64,000 nt of DNA from Roseobacter sp. SK209-2-6 (GTDB taxonomy: Bacteria; Pseudomonadota; Alphaproteobacteria; Rhodobacterales; Rhodobacteraceae): positions 310,001-374,000 of the forward strand of contig NZ_AAYC01000002.1 of NCBI RefSeq assembly GCF_000169455.1. The letters run 5' to 3'. Under the pieces are notes generated by a model. That model was not told the origin of the DNA. It did not search any database and worked only from the letters and a program-made list of their open reading frames with translations. Below, in pieces: positions 1 through 8,351 of the stretch (the stretch's first letter is position 1; each line of letters starts with the position of its first letter). A program made the translations under genes and the position numbers.

Positions 1-1
1 T

Positions 2-1180
2 CAACAGGTCGGTGGCTTCACCTGCAGGAACGCCACGAGACCGCAGATAGAACAATGCTTCCTCGTCGATCGCACCAGAGGTGGATCCATGGGAGCAAGC
101 CACGTCATCCGCATAGATTTCCAGCTCAGGCTTGGCCAGAAACTGACTGTCATCATCCAGCAAGAGGGATTGGCTGATCTGATATCCGTCGGTTTTCTGG
201 GCATCCGGCTTTACTAGAATCTTACCCTGGAACACGCCGGTGGCACCATTGCGCAGAACCTTCTTAAAGACCTGACGGCTTTCGCAGTTCACCGCATCAT
301 GGGTGATGAAAACCGTATCATCATGATGGAAATCCCCATCACCAACACAGGCGCCTGCGATATGCGCAATTGCATCATCCCCAAGGAGTTCCAGCACAGC
401 CTCGTTTCGGGTCAGCACACCATTGACGGTCAAAGTGAAGCTCTTGAAAACCGACTCCGTTCCCAGCCGCGCAAAGAGATGGGTGGCTGCCCGGCGTTCA
501 TGATCGCGCCCCTGAGCACGCACCAGATGCAGCTTGCCGGTATCGGCAATGTCGATCTCCATGCATTTGTTAAAGCGCGAGGCGGCCGGGCCGTTTTCCA
601 GGATCGTTGCCTCGGCATCTGGCTCCACCCGGATCACGTGATGCAGGATCGCATCAGAGGCTTCGTCTGAATGGATATAGACAAAGTTGATCGGCTTGGA
701 CGGCTTTCCGGTGACATGGATCGCGACACCATCCTGCGCAAAGGCTGTGTTCAAAGCGGCCAGGGGGCGCTGTACTGGGGATTGACCGCGCGCTTCAAGA
801 ACGCCGTACAAGTCTTTGGCCCAATGAATGTCTTTGCAGCAGATATCGGCGATCCGATCAATCTGCACGCCTTCAAGGCTCAGATCGTCCGATTGCTCAG
901 CGCTATAGACACCATCAACAAAAACGATCTGCAAGCGATCGAATTCATCAAACATTGGAGCTTCGCCAGTCTCAAAGACGGCGGCCTTTTGAACATCGCC
1001 AGTGGTCAGCGTATCAGGGCGGGTGTATTTCCAATACTCATCCCGACGGTTCGGCAGACCCATGGTCTGGACACGTGACAGGGCAGCTTGACGCGCAGTG
1101 CCAAGGCAGCCCCCTTCGGGCAGAGACATCTCTGCCAGGCGCGCCTCGGTGGCGCTTTGTTTTGCTTCTGCCAATGCCAT
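2..1180 (-). CDS. sufD: SufD, Fe-S cluster scaffold component (3' end cut by window edge)
   Basis: SufD partners SufB and the ATPase SufC in the SufBC2D scaffold that assembles Fe-S clusters in the cytoplasm. The frame is open from the ATG at 1180 to the left edge (393 codons). It contains the SufB/SufD-type beta-helix stretch and ends with the family's C-terminal block (CSHGSTSGAIDEEALFYL, then RSRGVP), so only a few dozen residues are missing. The start lies one base after the sufC stop, so the two genes are tightly coupled. It is the last gene of the iscR-csd-sufB...sufC-sufD operon visible here; the usual continuation (sufS-type desulfurase, A-type carrier) would lie outside the window. 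The identification rests on read motifs and operon position and is secure. Confidence 0.93.
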   Translation of the reverse strand, partial: MALAEAKQSATEARLAEMSLPEGGCLGTARQAALSRVQTMGLPNRRDEYWKYTRPDTLTTGDVQKAAVFETGEAPMFDEFDRLQIVFVDGVYSAEQSDDLSLEGVQIDRIADICCKDIHWAKDLYGVLEARGQSPVQRPLAALNTAFAQDGVAIHVTGKPSKPINFVYIHSDEASDAILHHVIRVEPDAEATILENGPAASRFNKCMEIDIADTGKLHLVRAQGRDHERRAATHLFARLGTESVFKSFTLTVNGVLTRNEAVLELLGDDAIAHIAGACVGDGDFHHDDTVFITHDAVNCESRQVFKKVLRNGATGVFQGKILVKPDAQKTDGYQISQSLLLDDDSQFLAKPELEIYADDVACSHGSTSGAIDEEALFYLRSRGVPAGEATDLL

Positions 1181-1181
1181 C

Positions 1182-1937
1182 TTATGCAACCTCGGCCAGG
1201 ATACCGGCGTAACCGTTGTTCTCAACTTCCAGCGCTAGCTCAGGACCGCCGGTTTTGACAATGCGGCCATTTGCCAGGATGTGCACAACATCGGGTTTGA
1301 TGTGGTCCAACAGGCGCTGGTAGTGAGTGATGACGAGGAAACCGCGGCCTTCGTCACGCAGGGCATTGACGCCTTCGGCCACCAGTTTCATCGCATCCAC
1401 ATCAAGGCCAGAGTCGGTCTCATCTAGGATGCACATTTTGGGCTCAAGCATCGCCATCTGCAGGATTTCGTTACGCTTTTTCTCACCGCCGGAGAAACCA
1501 ACATTGACCGGACGCTTCAGCATATCCGCATCAATCTTCAATTCTTTTGCCTTGGCTCGAATGGTCTTCAGGAAGTCAGCAGCTGAGAGCTCTTCTTCAC
1601 CACGGGCCTTACGCTGTGCGTTCACGGCTGTGCGCAGGAAGGTCATATTGCCAACACCTGGGATTTCAACCGGATATTGGAATGCGAGGAAAACGCCAAG
1701 TGCCGCGCGCTCTTCCGGTTCCAGCTCCAAAAGATCTTCACCGGCCAGGGTTGCGCTGCCATCGGTGACCTCATAGCCATCGCGGCCAGAGAGAACATAG
1801 GACAGCGTCGATTTACCCGAGCCGTTCGGCCCCATGATCGCATGTACCTTGCCTGCCTCTACGGTTAGGTCCAGCCCTTTGAGGATCTGCTTGTCCTCGT
1901 CTTCAAGTTTGACGTGCAGGTTTTTGATTTCAAGCAT
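1182..1937 (-). CDS. sufC: SufC, Fe-S assembly ABC-type ATPase
   Basis: SufC is the soluble ABC ATPase of the SufBC2D complex, powering cluster assembly on SufB/SufD. The 251-residue protein has the normal family length. It has a Walker A (GPNGSGKST), the Suf-type signature (GFSGGEKKRNEI), a Walker B ending in ILDETDSGLD, and the switch histidine in VITHYQRLL. The start is the ATG at 1937, with MLEIKNLHVKLEDEDK typical of the family. It is followed by sufD after one base and preceded by a small hypothetical gene at 1982–2305. It presumably shares the iscR/Irr-controlled promoter upstream of 6054. Confidence 0.97.
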   Translation of the reverse strand: MLEIKNLHVKLEDEDKQILKGLDLTVEAGKVHAIMGPNGSGKSTLSYVLSGRDGYEVTDGSATLAGEDLLELEPEERAALGVFLAFQYPVEIPGVGNMTFLRTAVNAQRKARGEEELSAADFLKTIRAKAKELKIDADMLKRPVNVGFSGGEKKRNEILQMAMLEPKMCILDETDSGLDVDAMKLVAEGVNALRDEGRGFLVITHYQRLLDHIKPDVVHILANGRIVKTGGPELALEVENNGYAGILAEVA

Positions 1938-1981
1938 CTTTCGCTCCTTATCGCGAAGTATTACAGGCCCTCAGGGTGAGG

Positions 1982-2305
1982 CTAGGCCGGAGGCCAATCC
2001 TCAAAATACCCCAGGGCGTTTATCTCTCCCTGGTGGCAAAAACCAACCAGGACATATTCAGCTGGATCGGGAAACCCCGACCAATCATTTTGCATCACCC
2101 AGGCGCTACCGCCCCCGGTCTGGGTCTTGACGGCGACACGATCCGCCCTGCCCTTCAACTCTTCAAAGCTGCGCATCAGGACCTGATCCTTTGGTCCTGC
2201 GACCTCCCACGGCAATTCACGCGCCATCAGATCAACGGCTGCCTGAACCAAAGACGGGTCCAGCCGGGCGTTGTCCTGATCTGCGGTGTATCCAAGGGAG
2301 GTCAT
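1982..2305 (-). CDS. Small conserved-type hypothetical protein in suf operon
   Basis: This is a 107-residue, acidic, soluble-looking protein with no signal peptide or membrane segment. It lies between the YbjQ-family gene (12 bases upstream) and sufC (44 bases downstream), in the same direction. It is rich in Trp and Tyr near the C-terminus (SAWVMQNDWSGFPDPAEY) and has a single cysteine. I recognise no domain. Roseobacter suf operons often carry short unassigned ORFs between sufB and sufD, so I take it as real from its context and unbroken reading frame. A role in Fe-S assembly is only guilt by association. Confidence 0.75.
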   Translation of the reverse strand: MTSLGYTADQDNARLDPSLVQAAVDLMARELPWEVAGPKDQVLMRSFEELKGRADRVAVKTQTGGGSAWVMQNDWSGFPDPAEYVLVGFCHQGEINALGYFEDWPPA

Positions 2306-2317
2306 GACGCAGTCGCC

Positions 2318-2632
2318 TTATCCGATCACCACGGCCGTACCGCTGGCAGAGACCATCAGCATGGATTGGCCAACAACCTCATAGTCGAGGTCAACACCAA
2401 CCACCGCATTGGCGCCTTTGGACCGGGCGCGGTCTTCCAGCTCTGCCAGCGCGGTTTCCCGCGCATCCTGCAGCTTGCTTTCGTAGGCGCCAGAACGACC
2501 ACCAACGATATCAGTGATGGAGGCAAAGACATCGCGCACCACATTGGCACCCATGATGGCCTCGCCCACGACGATGCCTTTGTATTCAGCGATCTGATAG
2601 CCTTCGACGGAAGGTGTGGTGGTGATGATCAT
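2318..2632 (-). CDS. YbjQ/UPF0145 family protein
   Basis: The 104-residue protein has the YbjQ (UPF0145, heavy-metal-binding domain) architecture throughout. It starts [14 protein letters not shown], has the [12 protein letters not shown] core block and the conserved alanine/glutamate helix ([30 protein letters not shown]), and ends in the hydrophobic GTAVVIG. The family forms small pentameric rings of unknown biochemical function. Its start codon overlaps the stop of the upstream membrane protein gene (2629–2961) by four bases, so the pair is probably translationally coupled. Its place inside a suf operon is unusual; a link to metal or Fe-S handling is inference. Confidence 0.92.
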   Translation of the reverse strand: MIITTTPSVEGYQIAEYKGIVVGEAIMGANVVRDVFASITDIVGGRSGAYESKLQDARETALAELEDRARSKGANAVVGVDLDYEVVGQSMLMVSASGTAVVIG

Positions 2633-2961
2633 TTTTCCTTTGCCTCTCTGAATTCTCGAAGTTGACGTTCCACCTCAAGTGCCCTCAACTCTCTAATTTC
2701 TGCTATGTCCTTTGCCTCTCGCTTGGCAATCTTCATTTGAATTGCATAGCCAAAAGCCCCGCCGGTAAGGCAACTAAGCGTTAGGCCAATGAAAAACCCT
2801 GCTGGAGAAGCAATCAAACTGTTTGGGTTAGCAAGGATGGCCACAACGGAGATGGAGCACAGTATTAACGCTAAAATCGCACCACTTCGAAGACCCCAAT
2901 CTGTCCTAGGATACTTCAGATCGTTTAGCGTTGAATGTGCATCCATCTCATTCCCGGCCAT
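2629..2961 (-). CDS. Small two-helix membrane protein, function unknown
   Basis: This 110-residue protein has two predicted hydrophobic segments (about residues 26–46 and 52–76) and a charged C-terminal helix rich in Glu, Arg and Lys (from about residue 78) that could form a coiled coil in the cytoplasm. It starts three bases after the sufB stop and its stop overlaps the ybjQ-type gene, so it belongs to the suf transcription unit. Its codons look AT-richer than those of sufB, which suggests a later insertion together with the YbjQ gene. I recognise no family. Confidence 0.75.
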   Translation of the reverse strand: MAGNEMDAHSTLNDLKYPRTDWGLRSGAILALILCSISVVAILANPNSLIASPAGFFIGLTLSCLTGGAFGYAIQMKIAKREAKDIAEIRELRALEVERQLREFREAKEK

Positions 2962-2964
2962 ATC

Positions 2965-4485
2965 TTACCCCACAGACCCTTCCAGCGAAATCGCAACCAG
3001 TTGCTGCGCTTCCATGGCGAATTCCATTGGCAGCGCTTGCAGCACGTCCTTGCAGAAACCGTTCACCACCAGGGCAACGGCCTCTTCTTCGTCCATGCCA
3101 CGTTGACGGCAGTAGAACAGCTGGTCATCGTCCACCTTTGATGTCGTCGCCTCATGCTCCACGCGGGAAGAGTTGTTCTTGACCTCAATGTAGGGCACCG
3201 TGTGGGCCCCACATTTGTCGCCGATCAGCAGGCTGTCGCACTGGGTGTAGTTGCGGCTTTCCTTGGCCTTCGGGTGCATCGAGACCAAACCGCGATAGGT
3301 GTTCTGGGCCTTGCCGGCAGAGATCCCCTTGGAGACGATGCGCGACTTGGTGTTCTTGCCCAGATGCACCATCTTGGTGCCGGTATCGGCCTGCTGCATG
3401 TTGTTGGCAATGGCGATGGAGTAGAACTCGCCCTGACTTTCGTTGCCGCGCAGGATGCAGGAGGGGTATTTCCAAGTGACGGCGGAGCCGGTTTCAACCT
3501 GGGTCCACATGATCTTGGCGCGATCACCACGGCAATCGGCGCGTTTGGTGACAAAGTTATAGATGCCGCCCTTACCGTCTTCGTCACCGGGGTACCAGTT
3601 CTGCACGGTCGAGTATTTCACTTCGGCATCTTCTTCGATGATGATTTCGACCACGGCAGCGTGCAGCTGCGCGATATCACGCGCTGGGGCAGTACAACCT
3701 TCGAGATAGCTCACATAAGATCCCTTGTCGGCGATGATCAGAGTACGCTCAAACTGGCCCGTGTTTTCCGCATTGATGCGGAAATAGGTCGACAGCTCCA
3801 TTGGGCAGCGCACGCCGGGCGGCACATAGACAAAAGATCCATCTGAGAAGACAGCCGAGTTCAGCGTTGCATAGAAATTGTCAGAGACAGGCACCACGGT
3901 TCCCAGGTATTTCTTCACCAGCTCAGGGTGTTCCTTGATCGCTTCCGAGATGGAACAGAAGATCACACCGGCCTTTTTCAACTCCGCCTGGAAGGTGGTG
4001 CCGACGGAAACGGAGTCAAACACCGCATCCACTGCTACCTTGCGACCTTCAGCAGGAGCGTCTTCTGCCCCTTCGACGCCGGCTAAAATCATTTGCTCTT
4101 TCAACGGGATGCCAAGCTTTTTGTAAGTTTCCAACAGCTTGGGATCAACTTCATCCAGCGATTTTGGCTTCACTTCCATCGACTTGGGACGAGCATAGTA
4201 ATACTGATCCTGAAAATCGATTTCCGGGTAATCGACCATGGCCCAGGTGGGCTCTTCCTTTTGCAGCCAGCGCTCATAAGCCTCCAACCGCCAATTCAGC
4301 ATCCACTCGGGCTCTTCGTTCTTTTCCGAGATCAGCTTGACGATATCGGTGGTCAGGCCCTTGGGGGCATATTCCATCTCGATATCGGTTTCCCAGCCGT
4401 ATTTATAAGTGCCAACCTCGGCTACCGCATCGACGGTTTCCTGGTCTACACCTTCTTTGACTTGGGTCTGGTCCAAAGCGGCCAT
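2965..4485 (-). CDS. sufB: SufB, Fe-S cluster scaffold
   Basis: SufB is the scaffold subunit of SufBC2D on which the nascent cluster forms. The 506-residue length and sequence blocks fit the family: the N-terminal [11 protein letters not shown], the core [19 protein letters not shown], the catalytic-region [20 protein letters not shown], and the C-terminal block ending [19 protein letters not shown]. The conserved cysteine of the ADCRGD motif is present. It is transcribed from the iscR promoter region, 15 bases after the cysteine desulfurase stop. Unlike the compact sufBCD order of many bacteria, three small genes separate it from sufC. Confidence 0.97.
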   Translation of the reverse strand: MAALDQTQVKEGVDQETVDAVAEVGTYKYGWETDIEMEYAPKGLTTDIVKLISEKNEEPEWMLNWRLEAYERWLQKEEPTWAMVDYPEIDFQDQYYYARPKSMEVKPKSLDEVDPKLLETYKKLGIPLKEQMILAGVEGAEDAPAEGRKVAVDAVFDSVSVGTTFQAELKKAGVIFCSISEAIKEHPELVKKYLGTVVPVSDNFYATLNSAVFSDGSFVYVPPGVRCPMELSTYFRINAENTGQFERTLIIADKGSYVSYLEGCTAPARDIAQLHAAVVEIIIEEDAEVKYSTVQNWYPGDEDGKGGIYNFVTKRADCRGDRAKIMWTQVETGSAVTWKYPSCILRGNESQGEFYSIAIANNMQQADTGTKMVHLGKNTKSRIVSKGISAGKAQNTYRGLVSMHPKAKESRNYTQCDSLLIGDKCGAHTVPYIEVKNNSSRVEHEATTSKVDDDQLFYCRQRGMDEEEAVALVVNGFCKDVLQALPMEFAMEAQQLVAISLEGSVG

Positions 4486-4500
4486 GATCTTCTCCTAGCG

Positions 4501-5544
4501 TCACGCCACGCGGGCGCAGTGTTTCTTGTATTTCTGCAGCCATGCCTCAGCAAAGCGCAGTACATCTTCTTCTGTTGTCTCTGGCCCCAGGCTCACCCTT
4601 ACAGCGCTCTGGGCGGTTTCCTGGTCAAATCCCATCGCGGTCAAAACGGCACTGGCCCGAACTTTCCCGCTGGAGCAAGCGCTTCCGGCGCTGATCGCAA
4701 AGCCAGAGAGGTCCATCTGCATGACCTGTGTTTCCCCTTTCCAGCCGGGAACGGCGAAACAACTTGTGTTCGGCAGACGCACAGCATCTTTGCCAGCACA
4801 AATAATCTCTGGAGCGCCAGCTGCAAGAGCTTCTTCCATGAGATCGCGCAGCTTTTCAACGCTCTCCCAGGTCCCCGCAGCCAGGTTCTGCGCCGCAGCT
4901 TCGGCCGCGGCACCAAAACCAGCGATTCCAATCACATTTTCGGTGCCAGAGCGCCGCCCCATCTCTTGACCGCCGCCTTTGATCTGGGCTGCCAAATCGG
5001 TTCCACGCGGCATGACAAGGGCTCCAATGCCTTTGGGTCCGCCCAGCTTATGGGCCGAGATCAGTGCCATTCCAACGCCCAGCCAATTAAAAGCGATTGG
5101 CAGTTTGCCAAAAGCCTGTGTGACGTCACTCACAGCGAGTCCCTGCGGCAGTTTTTGAACAACACCGGTTTCAGAGTTGGCCAGCTGCAGGGCGCTGTGT
5201 TCTGGCGCCTCGATGCTGACTTCTCCATTGCAGGAAACGGATAGATCCTCTTTGATCCAAGCTCTTATGGCGTCGTGTTCAACTGGAGCCCCATGCAGAT
5301 CTTTTCCGGCGAGCGCGAGAGAAGCGCCTTCCGTAGACCCAGAGGTAAACACAATATCGGCACCATCTGCCCCAAAGGCAGCGGCCACCTGTGCGCGCGC
5401 TCTTTCAACTATAGCTTTTGCAGCCCGCCCTTCCTCATGTACCGAAGAGGGGTTCCCGCAAATATCCATTGCAGCGATCATCGCCTCTCGTGCCTTTTGG
5501 CACAGAGGTGTTGTGGCGTTATGATCTAGATAAACACGTTTCAT
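4501..5544 (-). CDS. Cysteine desulfurase (IscS/NifS class)
   Basis: This PLP-dependent class V aminotransferase would mobilise sulfur from L-cysteine for the Suf scaffold. The 347-residue protein begins MKRVYLDHNATTP, the diagnostic IscS/NifS N-terminus. It has the PLP-lysine block (SAHKLGGPKGIGAL) and the mobile catalytic-cysteine loop (SAGSACSSG). The ATG at 5544 is chosen because the frame upstream only offers a TTG and the family N-terminus begins here. It lies between iscR (48 bases upstream) and sufB. Alphaproteobacterial suf operons usually also have a SufS-type enzyme further downstream, so this would be the first of two desulfurases. Confidence 0.93.
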   Translation of the reverse strand: MKRVYLDHNATTPLCQKAREAMIAAMDICGNPSSVHEEGRAAKAIVERARAQVAAAFGADGADIVFTSGSTEGASLALAGKDLHGAPVEHDAIRAWIKEDLSVSCNGEVSIEAPEHSALQLANSETGVVQKLPQGLAVSDVTQAFGKLPIAFNWLGVGMALISAHKLGGPKGIGALVMPRGTDLAAQIKGGGQEMGRRSGTENVIGIAGFGAAAEAAAQNLAAGTWESVEKLRDLMEEALAAGAPEIICAGKDAVRLPNTSCFAVPGWKGETQVMQMDLSGFAISAGSACSSGKVRASAVLTAMGFDQETAQSAVRVSLGPETTEEDVLRFAEAWLQKYKKHCARVA

Positions 5545-5592
5545 AGAGTCATCTTTTTCGACTGAGGCGGCCAAGATTTTTCGGCCAGAACC

Positions 5593-6054
5593 TTACTCCG
5601 CATCTACAACATCAAAGAGACAAGGAACAGCGGGACACGGGGCCATATCATTGTTGATCACATCTGAAAGACGGGTTTGGTGAAGGAAAACATAGACATG
5701 CGCGCTGAGGCTCTGCCAAAGACGGTTGGTCAAGGACTGTGCGCGACTACCGCTCGCCCCACCAGAGGCTCCGGCCCCTTTATGCATCGCGTCTACCGTC
5801 TCATCGACCGCAGAAAGAATGTCTACAACCCTTATTTCTGATGCAGGGCGCGCCAACCGATATCCGCCGCCAGGCCCACGCACAGAGGTAACCAATTCAG
5901 CCCGGCGCAATTTGACAAAGAGCTGCTCCAGATAGGGCAAAGAAATATCCTGGCGCTTGGAAATATCTCCAAGAACGACCAAAGTCCCTTCTGGCTGCAA
6001 AGCTATATCAGACAGCGCCACCATGGCGTAGCGGCCTTTGGTCGAAAGTTTCAT
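5593..6054 (-). CDS. iscR: Rrf2-family regulator IscR of the suf operon
   Basis: This Rrf2-type winged-helix regulator (153 residues) heads the Fe-S operon. The N-terminus MKLSTKGRYAMVAL, the helix-turn-helix region (residues about 26–50) and the wing (RGPGGGYRLARP) are canonical. The region that holds the three cluster-binding cysteines in E. coli IscR (around residues 92–104) has none here (GASGGASGSRAQSLTNRLW). The only cysteines are C140 and C145 near the C-terminus. IscR of Rhodobacter sphaeroides is known to bind an Fe-S cluster with an atypical ligand set, so absence of the E. coli motif does not rule out cluster sensing. It probably represses its own operon. Confidence 0.93.
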   Translation of the reverse strand: MKLSTKGRYAMVALSDIALQPEGTLVVLGDISKRQDISLPYLEQLFVKLRRAELVTSVRGPGGGYRLARPASEIRVVDILSAVDETVDAMHKGAGASGGASGSRAQSLTNRLWQSLSAHVYVFLHQTRLSDVINNDMAPCPAVPCLFDVVDAE

Positions 6055-6159
6055 CTTTCTGCATCTCCAAACAGATGCCTACGCCGCGAAAACATTGACC
6101 TTATGGGCATCAGTGCGTATCTGACCCTAACGGTGCAATGCAATGGCCTGCGCCAGCAA

Positions 6160-6174
6160 TTAGAATTGTTCTAA
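6160..6174. promoter_or_regulatory. Putative Irr box (iron control element) between iscR-suf and hydrolase
   Basis: TTAGAATTGTTCTAA is a perfect inverted repeat with 6-base arms and a 3-base spacer. It lies 106 bases upstream of iscR and 72 bases upstream of the divergent hydrolase gene. It matches the core of the Irr-binding ICE motif of alphaproteobacteria (TTAGAA-N3-TTCTAA). Irr is known or predicted to control suf and other iron genes in this group. The site is seen directly; the regulator is inferred. Confidence 0.75.
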
Positions 6175-6245
6175 GATGCCCGATGGAAAACGTCAAGTTT
6201 TCCTGAAGGGGATCTGCAGAAAATGAGAATAGGATTCAACTGCCC

Positions 6246-6899
6246 ATGCCTGAGGTCATTTTTCCTGGACCCGAAGGCCGCCTGGAAGGCCGCTATCACC
6301 CCCAAAAAGAAAGAGACGCCCCGATTGCCATCGTGCTGCATCCGCACCCGCAATTTGGCGGCACTATGAACAACAAGGTTGTCTATAACCTGCACTACGC
6401 CTTCTACAACATGGGCTTTACGGTGCTGCGTTTTAACTTTCGTGGCGTTGGCCGTAGCCAGGGCGAATATGATCAGGGTGTGGGTGAGCTTTCCGATGCG
6501 GCCTCAGCACTGGATTACCTGCAATCCATGAACAACAATTCCAAACATTGTTGGGTTGCCGGTTTCTCTTTTGGAGCCTGGATCGGAATGCAGCTGCTTA
6601 TGCGTCGCCCGGAAATCACCGGATTCATTTCCGTCGCTCCTCCGGCAAATATGTATGATTTCTCATTCCTTGCGCCCTGCCCTTCATCTGGCCTGATCAT
6701 CAATGGCACATCGGACCGTGTTGCCCCGCCAGCGGATACTTTTGGACTTGTGAACAAGCTTCACGAGCAAAAAGGCATCACCATCACCCACACAGAAGTC
6801 GAAGGCGCCGATCACTTCTTCCAGGGGGATCACATGGATAGCCTGATGGATCACACCACCGAATATGTGAAGCGCCGCCTGACAGAGAACACACGCTGA
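6246..6899 (+). CDS. Alpha/beta hydrolase, dienelactone-hydrolase-like
   Basis: This 217-residue cytoplasmic alpha/beta hydrolase has the nucleophile elbow GFSFG, an acid residue in GTSDRVAPP and the histidine in GADHFF, giving a complete Ser-Asp-His triad. The oxyanion-region block HPHPQFGGTMNNKVV is typical of a subgroup conserved in alphaproteobacteria and often found beside suf genes. The substrate is unknown. It is divergent from iscR and shares the intergenic region carrying the Irr-type palindrome. Its stop overlaps the next start (TGATG), so it probably begins a three-gene unit. Confidence 0.88.
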   Translation: MPEVIFPGPEGRLEGRYHPQKERDAPIAIVLHPHPQFGGTMNNKVVYNLHYAFYNMGFTVLRFNFRGVGRSQGEYDQGVGELSDAASALDYLQSMNNNSKHCWVAGFSFGAWIGMQLLMRRPEITGFISVAPPANMYDFSFLAPCPSSGLIINGTSDRVAPPADTFGLVNKLHEQKGITITHTEVEGADHFFQGDHMDSLMDHTTEYVKRRLTENTR

Positions 6900-7141
6900 T
6901 GGGAACCATTGAAAGGCTTGCTGAAAAGCTGGCTGAAGACACGTTGAAAGTTCAGGATGCTCTGGGCGAAGATCGTTTCTATATGGAGGTCGCCCAGGTT
7001 TTAGGCGCGGCCTCTCAGTCGTTGGAAGAAGCCTTTCTAACCGAAATCCGAGTGAGCCTCGCGGACCGAAAGGCCCGCGAGTTTATTTCAAAAAAACTTG
7101 CACAGGTTCAGCGAGAGCTTGAGGAGAAAGCCAAAGGATGA
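6899..7141 (+). CDS. Small helical hypothetical protein
   Basis: This 80-residue, highly charged, mostly alpha-helical protein has no cysteine, signal peptide or membrane segment. Its ATG overlaps the stop of the hydrolase by one base (TGATG), and its stop overlaps the start of the HD protein (ATGA), so translation of all three is probably coupled. It looks like a conserved small protein of Rhodobacterales, but I cannot name a family or function. Confidence 0.8.
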   Translation: MGTIERLAEKLAEDTLKVQDALGEDRFYMEVAQVLGAASQSLEEAFLTEIRVSLADRKAREFISKKLAQVQRELEEKAKG

Positions 7142-8307
7142 CCAGCCGGATACAAGCGCAGTTCGATTTCTTACTCGAAGCAGACAAATTGCGCAGTGTA
7201 GAGAGGCAAAATCTCATCCTGGATTGCTCACGACCTGAGAATTCCGCAGAACACAGCTGGCATTTGGCACTCTACGCGCTTGCTCTGGTCCCGATGGCAG
7301 GCGATGAGGTTCAGATTGAGCGTGTGATACAGATGCTATTGTTGCATGACCTCGTCGAAATCGATGCCGGAGATCACCCAATTGATGAAGAGCACGACTG
7401 GAATGCGGTAGAAAAAGCGGAACAAAAAGCGGCCGAGCGGCTCTTTGGTCTACTACCGGATGACCAAGCGGCCGAATTTCACGCGCTTTGGTCCGAATTT
7501 GAAGCCGCAGAAAGCGCTGATTCCCGGTTCGCAAAGCAGCTGGATCATTGTCAGCCTATCTTTCAGACCCTCTGCGCCGAAGATCCAATTCCCGAACATG
7601 TCGAGGTGGTGCGCAACAACCTGTTTGGTGGCCGCGCCGCGCGCCTGGAACATAGCCAACCTCTTCTGTTCAAGCATGCTGTTGCACTGCTTGAAAAGGC
7701 CGAAAGGGAATCCGACACAGATCTTGAACAGCGGCTTGCTTTCCTCAACGAGGCGGACGCGTTGAAATTGATCCTCCGGGCGACAAGGCTGGGAGATGGC
7801 TCACGTCGGGAGAATTCTGCGGAACACAGTTGGCACATCATGCTATATGCTTGGGTCCTGTCTGAATACGCATCCTCCCCGATTGATCCCTTCCGTGTTC
7901 TTCAGATGCTTCTGTTGCATGACATCGTTGAGATCGACGCAGGCGACAGCCCAATCCACGGCGGTCTGAGTGAGCAGGAACTTGCAAATCTAGAAAAGCT
8001 CGAACTTGCAGCCGCGGATCGTCTTTTTGGCCTACTGCCAAGTGAACAATCACGAGAATTCAAATCCTTATGGGTGGAATTTGAATCTGCCACCAGCGCG
8101 GATGCCGTTTTTGCCAAGTCGATAGACCGTGTTCAACCGCTCTTACTGAACCTGGCAAATGGCGGCGGTAGCTGGCGGGACTATGATGTCAGCATGCCAC
8201 AGCTGGAGCAAAGGGTTGGAGTAAAAGTTAACCGTGGCGCTCCGGATGTGTGGAGCTTTGTCAAAGCCAAAGTTGAGCCCTGGTTTACTGAGCAAGGGCG
8301 CATATAG
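7138..8307 (+). CDS. Tandem HD-domain hydrolase (two YfbR-like domains fused)
   Basis: The 389-residue protein consists of two homologous HD domains. Each half carries the full metal-binding set: H39, H70-D71 and D136 in the first, and H230, H261-D262 and D330 in the second. The blocks NSAEHSWH, LLLHD[LI]VEIDAGD and RLFGLLP recur about 191 residues apart. The closest family I recognise is the HD_3/YfbR-like (5'-nucleotidase or oxetanocin-A-resistance-like) group, normally about 190 residues long, so this is an internal duplication. Both active sites look intact. The substrate is unknown, probably a nucleotide. It is coupled to the preceding small gene by an ATGA overlap. Confidence 0.88.
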   Translation: MTSRIQAQFDFLLEADKLRSVERQNLILDCSRPENSAEHSWHLALYALALVPMAGDEVQIERVIQMLLLHDLVEIDAGDHPIDEEHDWNAVEKAEQKAAERLFGLLPDDQAAEFHALWSEFEAAESADSRFAKQLDHCQPIFQTLCAEDPIPEHVEVVRNNLFGGRAARLEHSQPLLFKHAVALLEKAERESDTDLEQRLAFLNEADALKLILRATRLGDGSRRENSAEHSWHIMLYAWVLSEYASSPIDPFRVLQMLLLHDIVEIDAGDSPIHGGLSEQELANLEKLELAAADRLFGLLPSEQSREFKSLWVEFESATSADAVFAKSIDRVQPLLLNLANGGGSWRDYDVSMPQLEQRVGVKVNRGAPDVWSFVKAKVEPWFTEQGRI

Positions 8308-8351
8308 CGCGCCCTGCTTTCTTTGCGATGATTTTGTCCCCTAAGGGATAG

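Noticed and set aside
1976-2665. 229-codon open frame opposite the 107-residue and YbjQ genes
   Set aside because: The YbjQ family match on the minus strand is decisive; the plus frame is a shadow.
4093-5244. 383-codon open frame opposite sufB/csd
   Set aside because: It spans two well-identified genes on the other strand and carries only shadow sequence.
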